Shown here: piece after piece, positions 1 to 7,766 of the stretch
How positions within the stretch are numbered: position 1 is the first letter of the stretch
How the letters are laid out: each line of letters begins with the position of its first letter
NCBI GenBank assembly: GCA_903839965.1
Contig: CAIMEK010000523.1
Coordinates: forward strand, 1 to 33,514
DNA from: an uncultured Acetobacteraceae bacterium
GTDB taxonomy: Bacteria > Pseudomonadota > Alphaproteobacteria > Acetobacterales > Acetobacteraceae
Direction of reading: 5' to 3'
Length of the DNA stretch: 33,514 nucleotides
The notes under the pieces: generated by a model
The model's database searches: none
Told to the model about the DNA's origin: nothing
What the model saw: only the letters and a program-made list of their open reading frames with translations
Position numbers and translations under genes: made by a program

Positions 1-63
1 AGATTCTAACCCTTCTATTGTTGGCCATAATCGCGATCGGTGGAAAACCGACAGGAGCGCCCG

Positions 64-702
64 ATGATCGTGGCGCTCCTCAACCAGAAAGGCGGCGTCG
101 GCAAGACGACGCTCGCCCTGCACCTCGCCGGCGAATGGGCCCGGAAAGGGAAAAGAGTCACCCTGATCGACGCCGATCCGCAAGGCTCGGCGCTCGACTG
201 GTCGGAGCAGCGGGCACGGGAAGGGCTGCCGAGGCTGTTCGGCGTCATCGGCCTGGCGCGCGACACCCTGCACCGCGAAGCCCCCGAGCTGGCGCGTGAC
301 GCCGACCACGTCGTCATCGACGGGCCGCCACGCGTCGCCGGGCTGATGCGCTCGGCGTTGCTCGCCGCTGACGTGGTGCTGGTCCCCGCCCAGCCTTCTC
401 CGTTCGATGGCTGGGCATCGGGCGAGATGCTCAAGCTGATCGCCGAGGCGCGCATCTTCCGGCCGCAGATCATCGCCCGTTTTGTCCTGAACCGCTGCGC
501 CGCCCGCACCATCATCGCCCGCGAGACCGCCGTGGCGCTCGCCGACCACGATCCGCCGGTGCTCGCGGCGACGATCGGCCAGCGTGTCGTCTTCGCCGAC
601 GCCGCGCAATCCGGTCGCCTCGTCTTCGACATCGACGAGACCAGTCCGGCCGCGCGCGAGATCACCGCTCTTGTCGAAGAAATCGGGAGCCTCGTTCGAT
701 GA
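64..702 (+). CDS. parA: ParA-family partition ATPase
   Basis: Predicted 212-residue ATPase that partitions or stabilises the mobile element. A deviant Walker A motif KGGVGKTT lies at residues 9-16 and the LIDADPQGS segment at about 34-42, both typical of ParA/MinD proteins. I chose the ATG at 64, not the longer frame from 40, because AGGAG at 53-57 is well spaced for it and the protein then begins MIVALLNQKGG as family members do. It overlaps the next gene by 4 bases (ATGA). In ICEs of this class a parA gene precedes the DUF2840/traF genes, which fits. Family assignment is firm; the partition role is inferred. Confidence 0.93.
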   Translation: MIVALLNQKGGVGKTTLALHLAGEWARKGKRVTLIDADPQGSALDWSEQRAREGLPRLFGVIGLARDTLHREAPELARDADHVVIDGPPRVAGLMRSALLAADVVLVPAQPSPFDGWASGEMLKLIAEARIFRPQIIARFVLNRCAARTIIARETAVALADHDPPVLAATIGQRVVFADAAQSGRLVFDIDETSPAAREITALVEEIGSLVR

Positions 703-953
703 CCGCGCGCGCACCTAGGCGTGGCTTTGCTTCCCGTCCCGGCGACGCCGACAGCTGGGTGAAGGCGCCGGACGTGATCGCGGAGCGCGACCCGGATGCG
801 CAATCCTATACCGCCCGGCTGACCATCGACGTCACGCCCGAGTTGCGCGGCCGAATCAAGGTCACTGCTTTCCGGCGCGGCGTGACGGTCGCCGACATGC
901 TGCGCGCTCTGCTGCTGCGCGAGTTCCCCGAGGACGGGGGAGGCGCGGCATGA
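699..953 (+). CDS. Small ribbon-helix-helix-like partner of ParA
   Basis: 84-residue protein translationally coupled to parA by an ATGA overlap. Residues from about 37 (SYTARLTIDVTPELRGRIKV, then a helix-turn-helix-like stretch ending LLREFPE) look like a ribbon-helix-helix fold: a short beta strand followed by two helices. Small RHH proteins encoded next to ParA often bind the centromere-like site and stimulate the ATPase, so that is the likely role. The first 35 residues are basic and probably disordered. The fold is inferred from pattern only, without an alignment. Confidence 0.75.
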   Translation: MTARAPRRGFASRPGDADSWVKAPDVIAERDPDAQSYTARLTIDVTPELRGRIKVTAFRRGVTVADMLRALLLREFPEDGGGAA

Positions 954-1426
954 GCCCAGCGCCTGACCCGTTCACCCATGTCGAACTGACCTGGATCGAG
1001 AAGCGCGTCGAGCACTGGATCCGGTTCGGCCACGACGTCAGCGAGAAGATTCTCGATCGCCGCCGCCGCGTCCTCAGCTTCGCGCCCGGCAGCGTCATCG
1101 CCTATATCCGCTGGGCCTCGAACGATTTCGGCACGGTGGTCTCGCGCATCGACATTCTGCGCGCCGTCCATCCCGGCGAGGCCTACTCGACCGTGCCCTT
1201 CGTGCGCCCCGGCGGCGAAATCCTCCTGCGCCTGTCCGGCTGGGCGAAGGTCGAGCGCGTGTTGCTGGCAATCGACGCCGTCGAAGCGCTCGGCATCGAT
1301 CCAACCGACGTCGCGCCGGATCACTGGCGGCATCTGCACAACCGCCTGACCGTCGGCCACGAGCCTCGGCCTTACACGCGCGAACGGCACGAAGCGTGGC
1401 TCAAACGTCGGAGGATCGCGTCATGA
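950..1426 (+). CDS. DUF2840 domain protein of conjugative element
   Basis: 158-residue protein that I recognise as the DUF2840 family, found almost only in ICE and plasmid backbones between parA and the TraF peptidase. The characteristic stretch runs from TWIEKRVEHWIRFG through RRRVLSFAPGSVIAYIRWASN to GTVVSRIDILRA. It shows no catalytic motif, signal peptide or membrane segment. It overlaps both neighbours by 4 bases and is therefore part of the parA-traF transcript. The molecular function of the family is not known to me. Confidence 0.88.
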   Translation: MSPAPDPFTHVELTWIEKRVEHWIRFGHDVSEKILDRRRRVLSFAPGSVIAYIRWASNDFGTVVSRIDILRAVHPGEAYSTVPFVRPGGEILLRLSGWAKVERVLLAIDAVEALGIDPTDVAPDHWRHLHNRLTVGHEPRPYTRERHEAWLKRRRIAS

Positions 1427-1935
1427 CGCGTTTCGGAGCAGTGATGGTGACGTATTTCGCGACGATGGCGATCGGCGTTTCCGCCTTCGTTCATCCCGCG
1501 CCGAGGCTGATCTGGAACGCCAGCGCCAGCGTGCCGATTGGGCTGTATCGCGTGCGACCCGTTGGTGACCTACGGGTCACCGAACTGGTCGTGGTGCGGC
1601 CGCCGCCGCCGCTGGCGAACTTCCTCGCCGAGCGCGGCTATCTGCCCAAGAGCGTGCCCCTCCTGAAACACATCTTGGCGCTCCCCGGACAAACGATGTG
1701 CCGCGCAGGGCGCACCATCACCATCGACGCCACCGCCATGGGCGAGGCGCTCGACAACGATCGGCGCGGTCGCCCGCTTCCTGTCTGGCAGGGCTGCCGC
1801 GTCATCGCCGAGGGCCAGGTTTTCCTCATGAACCGGCAGGCTAAGGACTCCCTCGACGGCCGGTATTTCGGGCCGCTGCCAGCGACAACCATCGTCGGCG
1901 AAGCGGCGCCGCTCTGGATCGAGGGGAGGCCGTGA
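1423..1935 (+). CDS. traF: TraF-type S26 signal peptidase
   Basis: 170-residue S26-family peptidase, like TraF of RP4, which processes and cyclises the TrbC pilin at the inner membrane. An N-terminal membrane segment covers residues 5-22. The likely nucleophile is Ser36 in SASVPIGLY and the general base Lys82 in LLKHILALPG, the usual Ser/Lys dyad. The ATG at 1423 overlaps the upstream stop (ATGA) and gives the typical length; the frame is open further upstream but would overlap the previous gene by about 30 bases. Its presumed substrate is the TrbC product encoded at 12182. Confidence 0.9.
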   Translation: MTRFGAVMVTYFATMAIGVSAFVHPAPRLIWNASASVPIGLYRVRPVGDLRVTELVVVRPPPPLANFLAERGYLPKSVPLLKHILALPGQTMCRAGRTITIDATAMGEALDNDRRGRPLPVWQGCRVIAEGQVFLMNRQAKDSLDGRYFGPLPATTIVGEAAPLWIEGRP

Positions 1936-1937
1936 CC

Positions 1938-2777
1938 ATGTTGAAATCGTCCCCGCGCACAGCCATTCAGCGCCAACCATCCCGCCCTGCCTCTTTCTCC
2001 TTTCCGGCCATACCGCCCGTCGTCGAGCGCTGCTCGATGGCCCGGCGCGCGCGCGGTTGGCGCCAGCTCCTTTGCGTCGGGATCGTTCTCGCGCTGTTGA
2101 CCGGCGGTGGCGTCGCCGACGCCGAACCGATCGCCGCGAAGCCTCCGAGCGTCGCCGTGACGGCCGATCAGGTTGCCGGCTTCGTGGCGGAAGCCTCACA
2201 GCGCTTCGGCATTCCGGCGTCCTGGATACGCGCGGTGATGCGAGCCGAAAGCCTTGGCGACGTGCGGGCGCTGTCGCCGAAAGGCGCCATGGGGTTGATG
2301 CAGATTATGCCGGCGACATGGGCAGGTCTGCGTCTTCGCTATGGCCTCGGCGCTGACCCATACAATGCGCACGACAACATCATCGCCGGCGCGGCGTATC
2401 TGCGAGAGCTGCATGACCGCTACGGCGCGCCCGGCTTCCTGGCCGCCTACAACGCCGGCCCGGCACGCTATGAAGATCATCTGGCGACAGGCCGGCCGCT
2501 GCCCGCCGAGACGCGCGCCTACGTCGCCGTTCTCGCCCCGCTGATCGCCGGCGGCTCGGTCGATGATGCGTTGGTTGTCGCCGTTGTGGCGCGCTCCTGG
2601 ACGGAAGCGCCCCTGTTCGCGGCGCGTGCGGAGAACAGCCCGGTGCGCCCCCAGCCATCATCCGCGCCGCCATCAGGACAGCCGTCGATCGGCGGCGCAG
2701 CGGAGGATTGGACCGCGCTCGCCCCGCAATCCGACGGCCTGTTCGTCAGGACGTCCGCCCGGAATCCGCGGCCATGA
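1938..2777 (+). CDS. Conjugation-associated lytic transglycosylase (SLT)
   Basis: Predicted soluble lytic transglycosylase that opens peptidoglycan for the mating channel. The catalytic Glu is in MRAES, about residue 104, followed by GAMGLMQIMPATW and later AAYNAGP, all diagnostic of the SLT domain. The start is uncertain. GTG at 1932 overlaps the traF stop, but GAGGGGAGG at 1921-1929 is spaced better for ATG 1938. A further in-frame ATG at 2037 would place the hydrophobic stretch LLCVGIVLALLTGG right at the N-terminus as a clean signal peptide ending near ADAEP. The C-terminal 60 residues are Pro/Ser-rich and low in complexity. Confidence 0.9.
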   Translation: MLKSSPRTAIQRQPSRPASFSFPAIPPVVERCSMARRARGWRQLLCVGIVLALLTGGGVADAEPIAAKPPSVAVTADQVAGFVAEASQRFGIPASWIRAVMRAESLGDVRALSPKGAMGLMQIMPATWAGLRLRYGLGADPYNAHDNIIAGAAYLRELHDRYGAPGFLAAYNAGPARYEDHLATGRPLPAETRAYVAVLAPLIAGGSVDDALVVAVVARSWTEAPLFAARAENSPVRPQPSSAPPSGQPSIGGAAEDWTALAPQSDGLFVRTSARNPRP

Positions 2778-3024
2778 GCAAAATCGGGCTTCAGCGCGGT
2801 CTGGCGGGCTTTGGCGTGGGTTTGAGTGTCGGACTGGGGGTGCAGGAGAACACGACCAACGGACGGCAAGGGAAAAGCGCCGCCTTCGGACGGGCGCATG
2901 TGGTTGGTTTTGTTAAGTATTTTTGGCATTCCGAGAGCTGGCCCTGCTGGCGCCCTGTCGAGAAACATCAACGATTTCAACGTTCCCAGCGCCGTCGCCC
3001 ATTCCTCGCCCCCGGAGATCAGCC
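2778..3024 (+). other. Relaxase-upstream gap with nested inverted repeats, candidate oriT
   Basis: This 247-base gap precedes the relaxase gene, where oriT commonly lies. An outer inverted repeat pairs AACACGACCAAC (2849-2860) with GTTGGTTTTGTT (2903-2914), 10 of 12 matching. Nested inside is a GC hairpin, GCGCC (2877-2881) with GGCGC (2893-2897), holding a CC-TTC-GG tip. It is followed by the AT-rich stretch TTAAGTATTTTTGG. A short open frame from 2774 crosses the gap, but its product matches nothing I know. The oriT assignment is inferred from position and symmetry only; I see no convincing nic consensus. Confidence 0.4.
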
Positions 3025-4779
3025 GTGAACCGCCACGGTGACGACCTGCATATTCGCCCCGGCCGCATCCGCGACGGCGGGCGCGGCGGAGGGCGCCCCA
3101 AGAGCTTCGTCGGCGAGGTCATGCGGGCCGCGAAGAAGGCCGGCCATGTCGGCGAAAGCTTCGGCCGAGGCAAGGGCGGGGCCAGCCGTTCACGCTTCGG
3201 TCGAGGCCGGCGCGCGGCGCTGTCTCTCTCGCTGCGCTCGATCTCCCGCCGGGTGGTGATGAAGGCCCGCGTCGTCCGACATCACGGCACACGCTTCCGC
3301 TCCGCGCCGCTCCCGAAGCACATCGCCTATCTGAAGCGCGAAGGCGTCACGAGGGACGGTGCGGACGCGCGGATATTCGACGCGGCGTCGGACGCCGGCG
3401 ACGAGCGCGCCTTCGCCGGGCGGTGCGAGGATGATCGCCACCATTTTCGCTTCATCATCTCGCCTGAAGACGCCGCCGAGTTGGAGAATCTCCGCACCTT
3501 CACGCGCGAGCTGATGGCCGACGTCGAACGAGACCTCGGCACGAAGCTCGACTGGGTGGCGGTGGATCACTGGAACACCGACAATCCCCATGTCCACGTC
3601 CTCATCCGTGGCCGCGCGGACGACGGGCAGGATTTAGTGATCAGCCGCGACTACATCAGTCGCGGCTTTCGCGATCGCGCCGCCGAGCGCGTCACCCTGG
3701 AGCTCGGGCCGCGCAACGAACAGGAAATCCGATCCGCCCTGGGGAAGGAAGTCGAGGCCGAGCGCTGGACTAGCCTCGACCGGACACTGCGCAACATTGC
3801 CGACGACGGCGCCGGCGTCGCCGATCTACGCCCTGGAGCGCCGGACGAAGATCCAGACTTGCGGCGGTTGATGCTCGGCCGGGCGGCGAAGCTCGAACGG
3901 CTTGGGCTCGCGGAGCAGGTTGGCGCTGCGCGCTGGACGCTGAAGCCCGGTCTCGAGCAGATTTTGCGCGACCTTTCGATCCGCGGTGACATCATCAAGA
4001 CCATGCATCGAGCGATGACCGGCGCGGGTCGTGAGCCGGATGTGTCGGGTTTCGCCCTGCATGGCGATGATGCCGGTGACTCGGTGCTCGGCCGGCTGGT
4101 TGCGCGGGGGCTGCACGATGAGCTGAAGGGGACCGCCTATGCGATCGTCGCGGGCGTCGATGGGCGCACCCACCACCTGCGCTTCTCCGATCTGGAGATG
4201 ACCGGCGACGCCAGGCCCGGTGCGATCGTCGAGGCTCGGGCCTATGAGGGTGCGAACGGACGGAGGAGCCTGTCTCTCGCCACGCGGTCCGACCTGACGA
4301 TTGAGGCTCAGGTGACCGCACGCGGCTCAACCTGGATCGACCGGCAGCTTCTCGCGCGGGAACCGGCGACCAGCGGCGGCGGATTCGGTGCCGAGGTGCG
4401 CGAGGCGATGGACCGTCGTGTCGATCACCTCGTCGAGGAAGGTCTAGCGCGCCGGCAGGGGCAACGCATTGTCTTCGCGCGGGATCTTCTCAACACGCTG
4501 CGGCGACGGGATCTGGACGAGGCTGCGTCAAGGCTCGCTGCCGAGACGGGGCTTGGGCATCGCCCGTCAACCGAAGGCGAGCATGTCTCCGGCGTCTACC
4601 GTCAGCGGGTCACCCTCTCGTCCGGACGCTTCGCGATGATCGACGGCGGTCTCGGCTTCCAGCTCGTCCCATGGCGACCGGCGCTCGAACACCACATCGG
4701 CAAGCAAGTGTCCGGAGTCATGTCGTCGGCCGGCAGTGTCGAGTGGAGTTTCGGGCGAAAGCGCGGGCTGGGTATCTGA
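3025..4779 (+). CDS. Relaxase/mobilisation nuclease with DUF3363 region
   Basis: 584-residue relaxase of the VirD2-like/DUF3363 type that should nick oriT and lead the DNA strand into the recipient. The metal-binding histidine triad is visible as H182 and H189/H191 in HWNTDNPHVHVLIRG. The C-terminal half is the DUF3363 region, ending in the family-typical WSFGRKRGLGI. I chose GTG 3025, not an ATG at 2923, because GGAG at 3014-3017 precedes it and the protein then begins VNRHGDDLHIRPGRIRDGG, a conserved N-terminus in this family. In related elements traG follows directly; here about 3.9 kb of cargo separates them. Confidence 0.9.
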   Translation: MNRHGDDLHIRPGRIRDGGRGGGRPKSFVGEVMRAAKKAGHVGESFGRGKGGASRSRFGRGRRAALSLSLRSISRRVVMKARVVRHHGTRFRSAPLPKHIAYLKREGVTRDGADARIFDAASDAGDERAFAGRCEDDRHHFRFIISPEDAAELENLRTFTRELMADVERDLGTKLDWVAVDHWNTDNPHVHVLIRGRADDGQDLVISRDYISRGFRDRAAERVTLELGPRNEQEIRSALGKEVEAERWTSLDRTLRNIADDGAGVADLRPGAPDEDPDLRRLMLGRAAKLERLGLAEQVGAARWTLKPGLEQILRDLSIRGDIIKTMHRAMTGAGREPDVSGFALHGDDAGDSVLGRLVARGLHDELKGTAYAIVAGVDGRTHHLRFSDLEMTGDARPGAIVEARAYEGANGRRSLSLATRSDLTIEAQVTARGSTWIDRQLLAREPATSGGGFGAEVREAMDRRVDHLVEEGLARRQGQRIVFARDLLNTLRRRDLDEAASRLAAETGLGHRPSTEGEHVSGVYRQRVTLSSGRFAMIDGGLGFQLVPWRPALEHHIGKQVSGVMSSAGSVEWSFGRKRGLGI

Positions 4780-4832
4780 TTTATGGCGATGGCAGATACG
4801 GGCAGAACCCGGACCTTGAAGCATGTGCCGCC

Positions 4833-4994
4833 TCACCAGAGGCCTGGGACCAACCTCCATAGGATCAGGCGGCCATAGTCGCGATGGCCGGGCAACCCGG
4901 TCCACACCATCCGGTCCTCCCACGCAGCCTGTATAGCGAGGACAACCGATGCGAGCGGGGCGGGGATCAGCGCCCATAGCGAGCCAAGCGAGTG
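4833..4994 (-). pseudogene. 3' remnant of an isoprenylcysteine carboxyl methyltransferase-like gene
   Basis: Minus-strand reading of the gap after the TauE-like gene gives an in-frame stretch SLGSLWALIPAPLASVV followed by LPGHRDYGRLILWRLVPGLW and a TGA at 4835-4833. The LPGhxxY...RLVPGLW ending is characteristic of the ICMT/phospholipid methyltransferase membrane family. There is no start codon, and the N-terminal membrane and SAM-binding parts are missing. It lies in the same frame as the upstream TauE-like gene but after its stop codon. I read it as a truncated leftover from recombination at this cargo site. The rest of 4780-5030 shows nothing recognisable. Confidence 0.6.
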
Positions 4995-5030
4995 GCGGTC
5001 CGACCCGGATGGGACGGATCGAGCTGCGCA

Positions 5031-5753
5031 TTAGCGGACTGCCGCGACCGCACCCAGCACCAGTACCGTCCAGACCGCCACTACGCGGAAGAGACGTTCC
5101 GGGGCACGACGGAACAGCGCAGCACCGCCCCAGGTGCCGACCATGTAGAGCGGTGCGAGCCACACGGCGCGGAGCAATGCTTCCCTGTCCAGCACGCCTG
5201 TACCAGCTGCCACGGCCGCCGTCGCCGCCTGGGTCAGCACCACATATATGACCAGCCCAGCCCGGTCGCATGCAGCACCTCCGTCCCCGGCGAGCAGCCA
5301 TAGCGCCGCGGGCGGCCCACCGATGCCCGCGAGCCCGTTCAGCACGCCGCCGGCCACACCCACCACGAGCGTGCCGGGCAGCCGTGCCGGCCCCTGGCGG
5401 TGCCAGCCCACGAGCAGGAGCAAGCCGCTGCCGACCACGGCCCAGCCGACCAAGTGCCGCACCAGTTCCGGCTCGAGCCACAGCACCGCTGCCACGCCGA
5501 GCGGGGTCGCCACCGCGGCCGCGCCCGCCATTGGCAGCACAAGACCGCGCTGCATCGTCCGCCAGGAGGCCCCCAGCATTTGCCAAGCCGTGAGCAGGTT
5601 GACGGCCACCACTGTGCCGAGCGAGGCGGCCGGGCCGAGCAGGACGGTACAGACCGGCGCCGTCACCAGCGCGCCGCCGAAGCCGGTGAAACCGCGCAGC
5701 ACTCCTGCCGCCGCCGCCGTCGCGGCGAGCGCCCATGCCGTGCCCAGGCTCAC
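5031..5753 (-). CDS. TauE/SafE-family sulfite/sulfonate exporter
   Basis: 240-residue, very hydrophobic protein with the two-half TauE/SafE layout: an N-terminal GFTGFGGALVTAPV repeat at about residues 18-31 and a second GVLNGLAGIGGPPAAL motif in the second half, separated by several membrane segments. The start is GTG 5753, which overlaps the upstream enzyme's stop (GTGA), so the two are translationally coupled. TauE/SafE proteins move anions such as sulfite or sulfonates, and several sit beside enzymes that release sulfite. Coupling to a cysteine/cysteate-cleaving enzyme suggests export of released sulfur anion. Substrate is inferred. Confidence 0.85.
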   Translation of the reverse strand: MSLGTAWALAATAAAAGVLRGFTGFGGALVTAPVCTVLLGPAASLGTVVAVNLLTAWQMLGASWRTMQRGLVLPMAGAAAVATPLGVAAVLWLEPELVRHLVGWAVVGSGLLLLVGWHRQGPARLPGTLVVGVAGGVLNGLAGIGGPPAALWLLAGDGGAACDRAGLVIYVVLTQAATAAVAAGTGVLDREALLRAVWLAPLYMVGTWGGAALFRRAPERLFRVVAVWTVLVLGAVAAVR

Positions 5754-6760
5754 GCGCCGTCGCGCGCCAGGCCGGCGCGGTAGGCGAACAGGGCCGGTGC
5801 ACCCCCCGTGTGCACGAACAGCACGCGCTGTCCCCGCCCAAGCTCGCCGCGGCGGACCATCGCGACCAGGCCGGCCATCGCCTTGCCAGTGTACACCGGG
5901 TCGAGCAGCAGTCCTTCCGTCCGAGCCGCAAGGTGGATCACCTCGCGCACTGCCTCCGTGAGCACGCCGTAGCCCGGGCCGAGTGCCGCGTCGTCGGTCC
6001 GCACGGTCCCGGTCGGCGGTGGGGGATGGCCGAGCAGCGCGGAGATGCGGGACGCCAAGTCTTCGACGCGGACCTTCTGTGCCGCCGCGTTTCGGCGCAC
6101 GCAGATGCCCGTCACCGCCACGTGGGCGCCGAGAGCGTGCAGACCAGCGACCAGCCCGGCATGGGTGCCTCCGCTGCCCGAGCCGACGACCGCGTGGTCG
6201 AAGGCGACGCCCGCCGCATGGCACTGCTGCACCAGTTCCAGCGCTGCGGCGGCGTAACCGAGGCCGCCGACCGGACTGCCGCCGCCCTCCGGAACCTTGT
6301 AGGGCACCCCGCCCCGGGCACGGACGCGTCGCGCTACCTCTTCCATCGCGCCGTCCAGGTTCGCGTCGGCCTCGATGGGGAAGCGGTGTACGGTCGCGTC
6401 GAGCAGGTCGAGCAGCAGGCGGTTACCGGAGAGTAAGTAATCGCTATCCTGGCGCGCAACCCGCTCGATGAGGGCGAGGTCGCAGGCCATACCGGCCCGC
6501 CGGGCCGCAGCGGCGGTCAGGCGCGCGTGGTTGCTCTGCACCGCGCCGCAAGTGACCAGCGTATCGGCGCTGGCAGCGAGCGCGTCGGCCAGGATGAACT
6601 CCAGTTTGCGAACCTTGTTGCCACCCATCGCGAGGGGAATTGCATCATCGCGCTTGGCCCAGATCTCGGGCCCACCCAGGGCGGCGGAGAGGCGCGGCAG
6701 CGGTTCCAGCGGCGTGGGACCGTCGAATAAGCGGTGGCGGGGGTGATGCGCGAACAGCAT
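5750..6760 (-). CDS. PLP-dependent D-cysteine desulfhydrase / cysteate sulfo-lyase-like enzyme
   Basis: 336-residue enzyme of the ACC deaminase/D-cysteine desulfhydrase family (fold-type II PLP). The PLP lysine is K49 in MGGNKVRKLE, the substrate-site serine is in QSNHAR (75-80), and a Gly-rich phosphate-binding loop GSGSGGTHAG follows in mid-protein. Family members cleave D-cysteine to pyruvate, H2S and ammonia. CuyA members instead cleave cysteate and release sulfite. The coupled TauE/SafE exporter downstream and the LysR-type gene upstream make the sulfite-releasing (CuyA-like) role attractive, but sequence alone does not separate the two reactions. Confidence 0.85.
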   Translation of the reverse strand: MLFAHHPRHRLFDGPTPLEPLPRLSAALGGPEIWAKRDDAIPLAMGGNKVRKLEFILADALAASADTLVTCGAVQSNHARLTAAAARRAGMACDLALIERVARQDSDYLLSGNRLLLDLLDATVHRFPIEADANLDGAMEEVARRVRARGGVPYKVPEGGGSPVGGLGYAAAALELVQQCHAAGVAFDHAVVGSGSGGTHAGLVAGLHALGAHVAVTGICVRRNAAAQKVRVEDLASRISALLGHPPPPTGTVRTDDAALGPGYGVLTEAVREVIHLAARTEGLLLDPVYTGKAMAGLVAMVRRGELGRGQRVLFVHTGGAPALFAYRAGLARDGA

Positions 6761-6814
6761 GGGTCCATCCTGCCCGTCGTCCGCCGTCCTGGCGAGCGGA
6801 CAGGCGGCATGGGA

Positions 6815-7738
6815 TCATGCCGTCCCGGGATGGTCCGGCGACTCGCGGAGACGCTCGAACAAGCGGTCCGCCGCAGCGGACGGCGCCGTTGAGCGCACCA
6901 CGCGCAGCGCGAGCGGCACGTCCCACACGGCGTCCCCCGCACGCACCAGCCGACCGGCTGCGAGGTCGCCGGCGACCAGACTCTCGGGCAACCAAGCCAG
7001 GCCCGCACCTTCCAGCGCCAACGTCCGCAAGGCTGCAGCAAGGCCATTCTCCGCCACCGTGCGCAAGTGGTGCGGCGGAAAACGGCTTCGCCGCGCCGCG
7101 GCGACCGCGCGGCCAATGTAGGTGCCAGTGCCCAGGCTGAGCCAGTGCACCGGCGCACCGGGCCGGCCTGGCAGCGGATGGCGCGGTGCGACGCCGGTGC
7201 TACCGGGCGCCGAGACGGGTACCAGCCGGTCGCGGCCAACCTCCAACGCGGCGAGGGCGCCGGTGTCGGGCGGAGGAGGTTCGGCGGCGGCATAAAGCAA
7301 ACCGAGATGACAGATACCCTCGCGCAGGCGCCGGGCGATACCTTCCGCGTCATCGGCCTCCACCCGCAGTAGCGGCATCGGCCCGGTACCTGCCCCGTCG
7401 GCCGATCACATCAAGTCGGTTAGCTGGCCGATGGCCGCGCTATGTGGCGCCGCGACCACGACGGCGGCGGCCACGGCGGAGCCCACCGCCCGCGTCTGCT
7501 CGCGCACGCCCGCGAGGTCGCGCGCAGCGCGTTCGGCGACGGGCAGCAGCAGGCGGCCGGAATCGGTCAGCAGCACCGGGTGCGAGGCGCGGTCGAACAG
7601 CGTCGTCCCCGCCCAGTGTTCCAGCGCACGGACGCGCCGGCTCAGCGCGGATTGCGCGACGCCGCGCGCCTGCGCTGCCTGGGTGAAGCTGCCCAGGCGA
7701 GCCAAAGCCAAGAAATCCTCGATCCACGCCAGCTGCAT
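6815..7738 (-). pseudogene. LysR-family regulator interrupted by an in-frame stop
   Basis: Read through, this is a full-length LysR regulator of about 307 codons. The N-terminal winged helix runs from MQLAWIEDFLALA through SFTQAAQARGVAQSALSRRV. The effector domain begins LLRVEADDAEGIARRLREG and ends normally. Both halves are in the same frame, split only by a TGA at 7408-7406, after TDLM at residue 110. A single base change (for example CGA to TGA) would explain it; no frameshift is needed. The truncated product would keep DNA binding but lose the sensor domain. It lies 54 bases upstream of the desulfhydrase gene, in the same direction, and was probably its regulator. Confidence 0.85.
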
Positions 7739-7766
7739 GCTGCGACTCTGGCCGCGTGGCGTGGGA

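Noticed and set aside
2774-3028. 84-codon frame starting on the transglycosylase stop (ATGA)
   Set aside because: The overlap looks like coupling, but the product (many Trp, Gln and Arg late in the frame, no known motif) resembles non-coding translation and the stretch is full of inverted repeats. Treated as the candidate oriT gap.
6815-7738. Two separate genes for the LysR halves
   Set aside because: The second half has no helix-turn-helix domain and begins in mid-linker. Both halves are in one frame, so one broken gene is the simpler reading.
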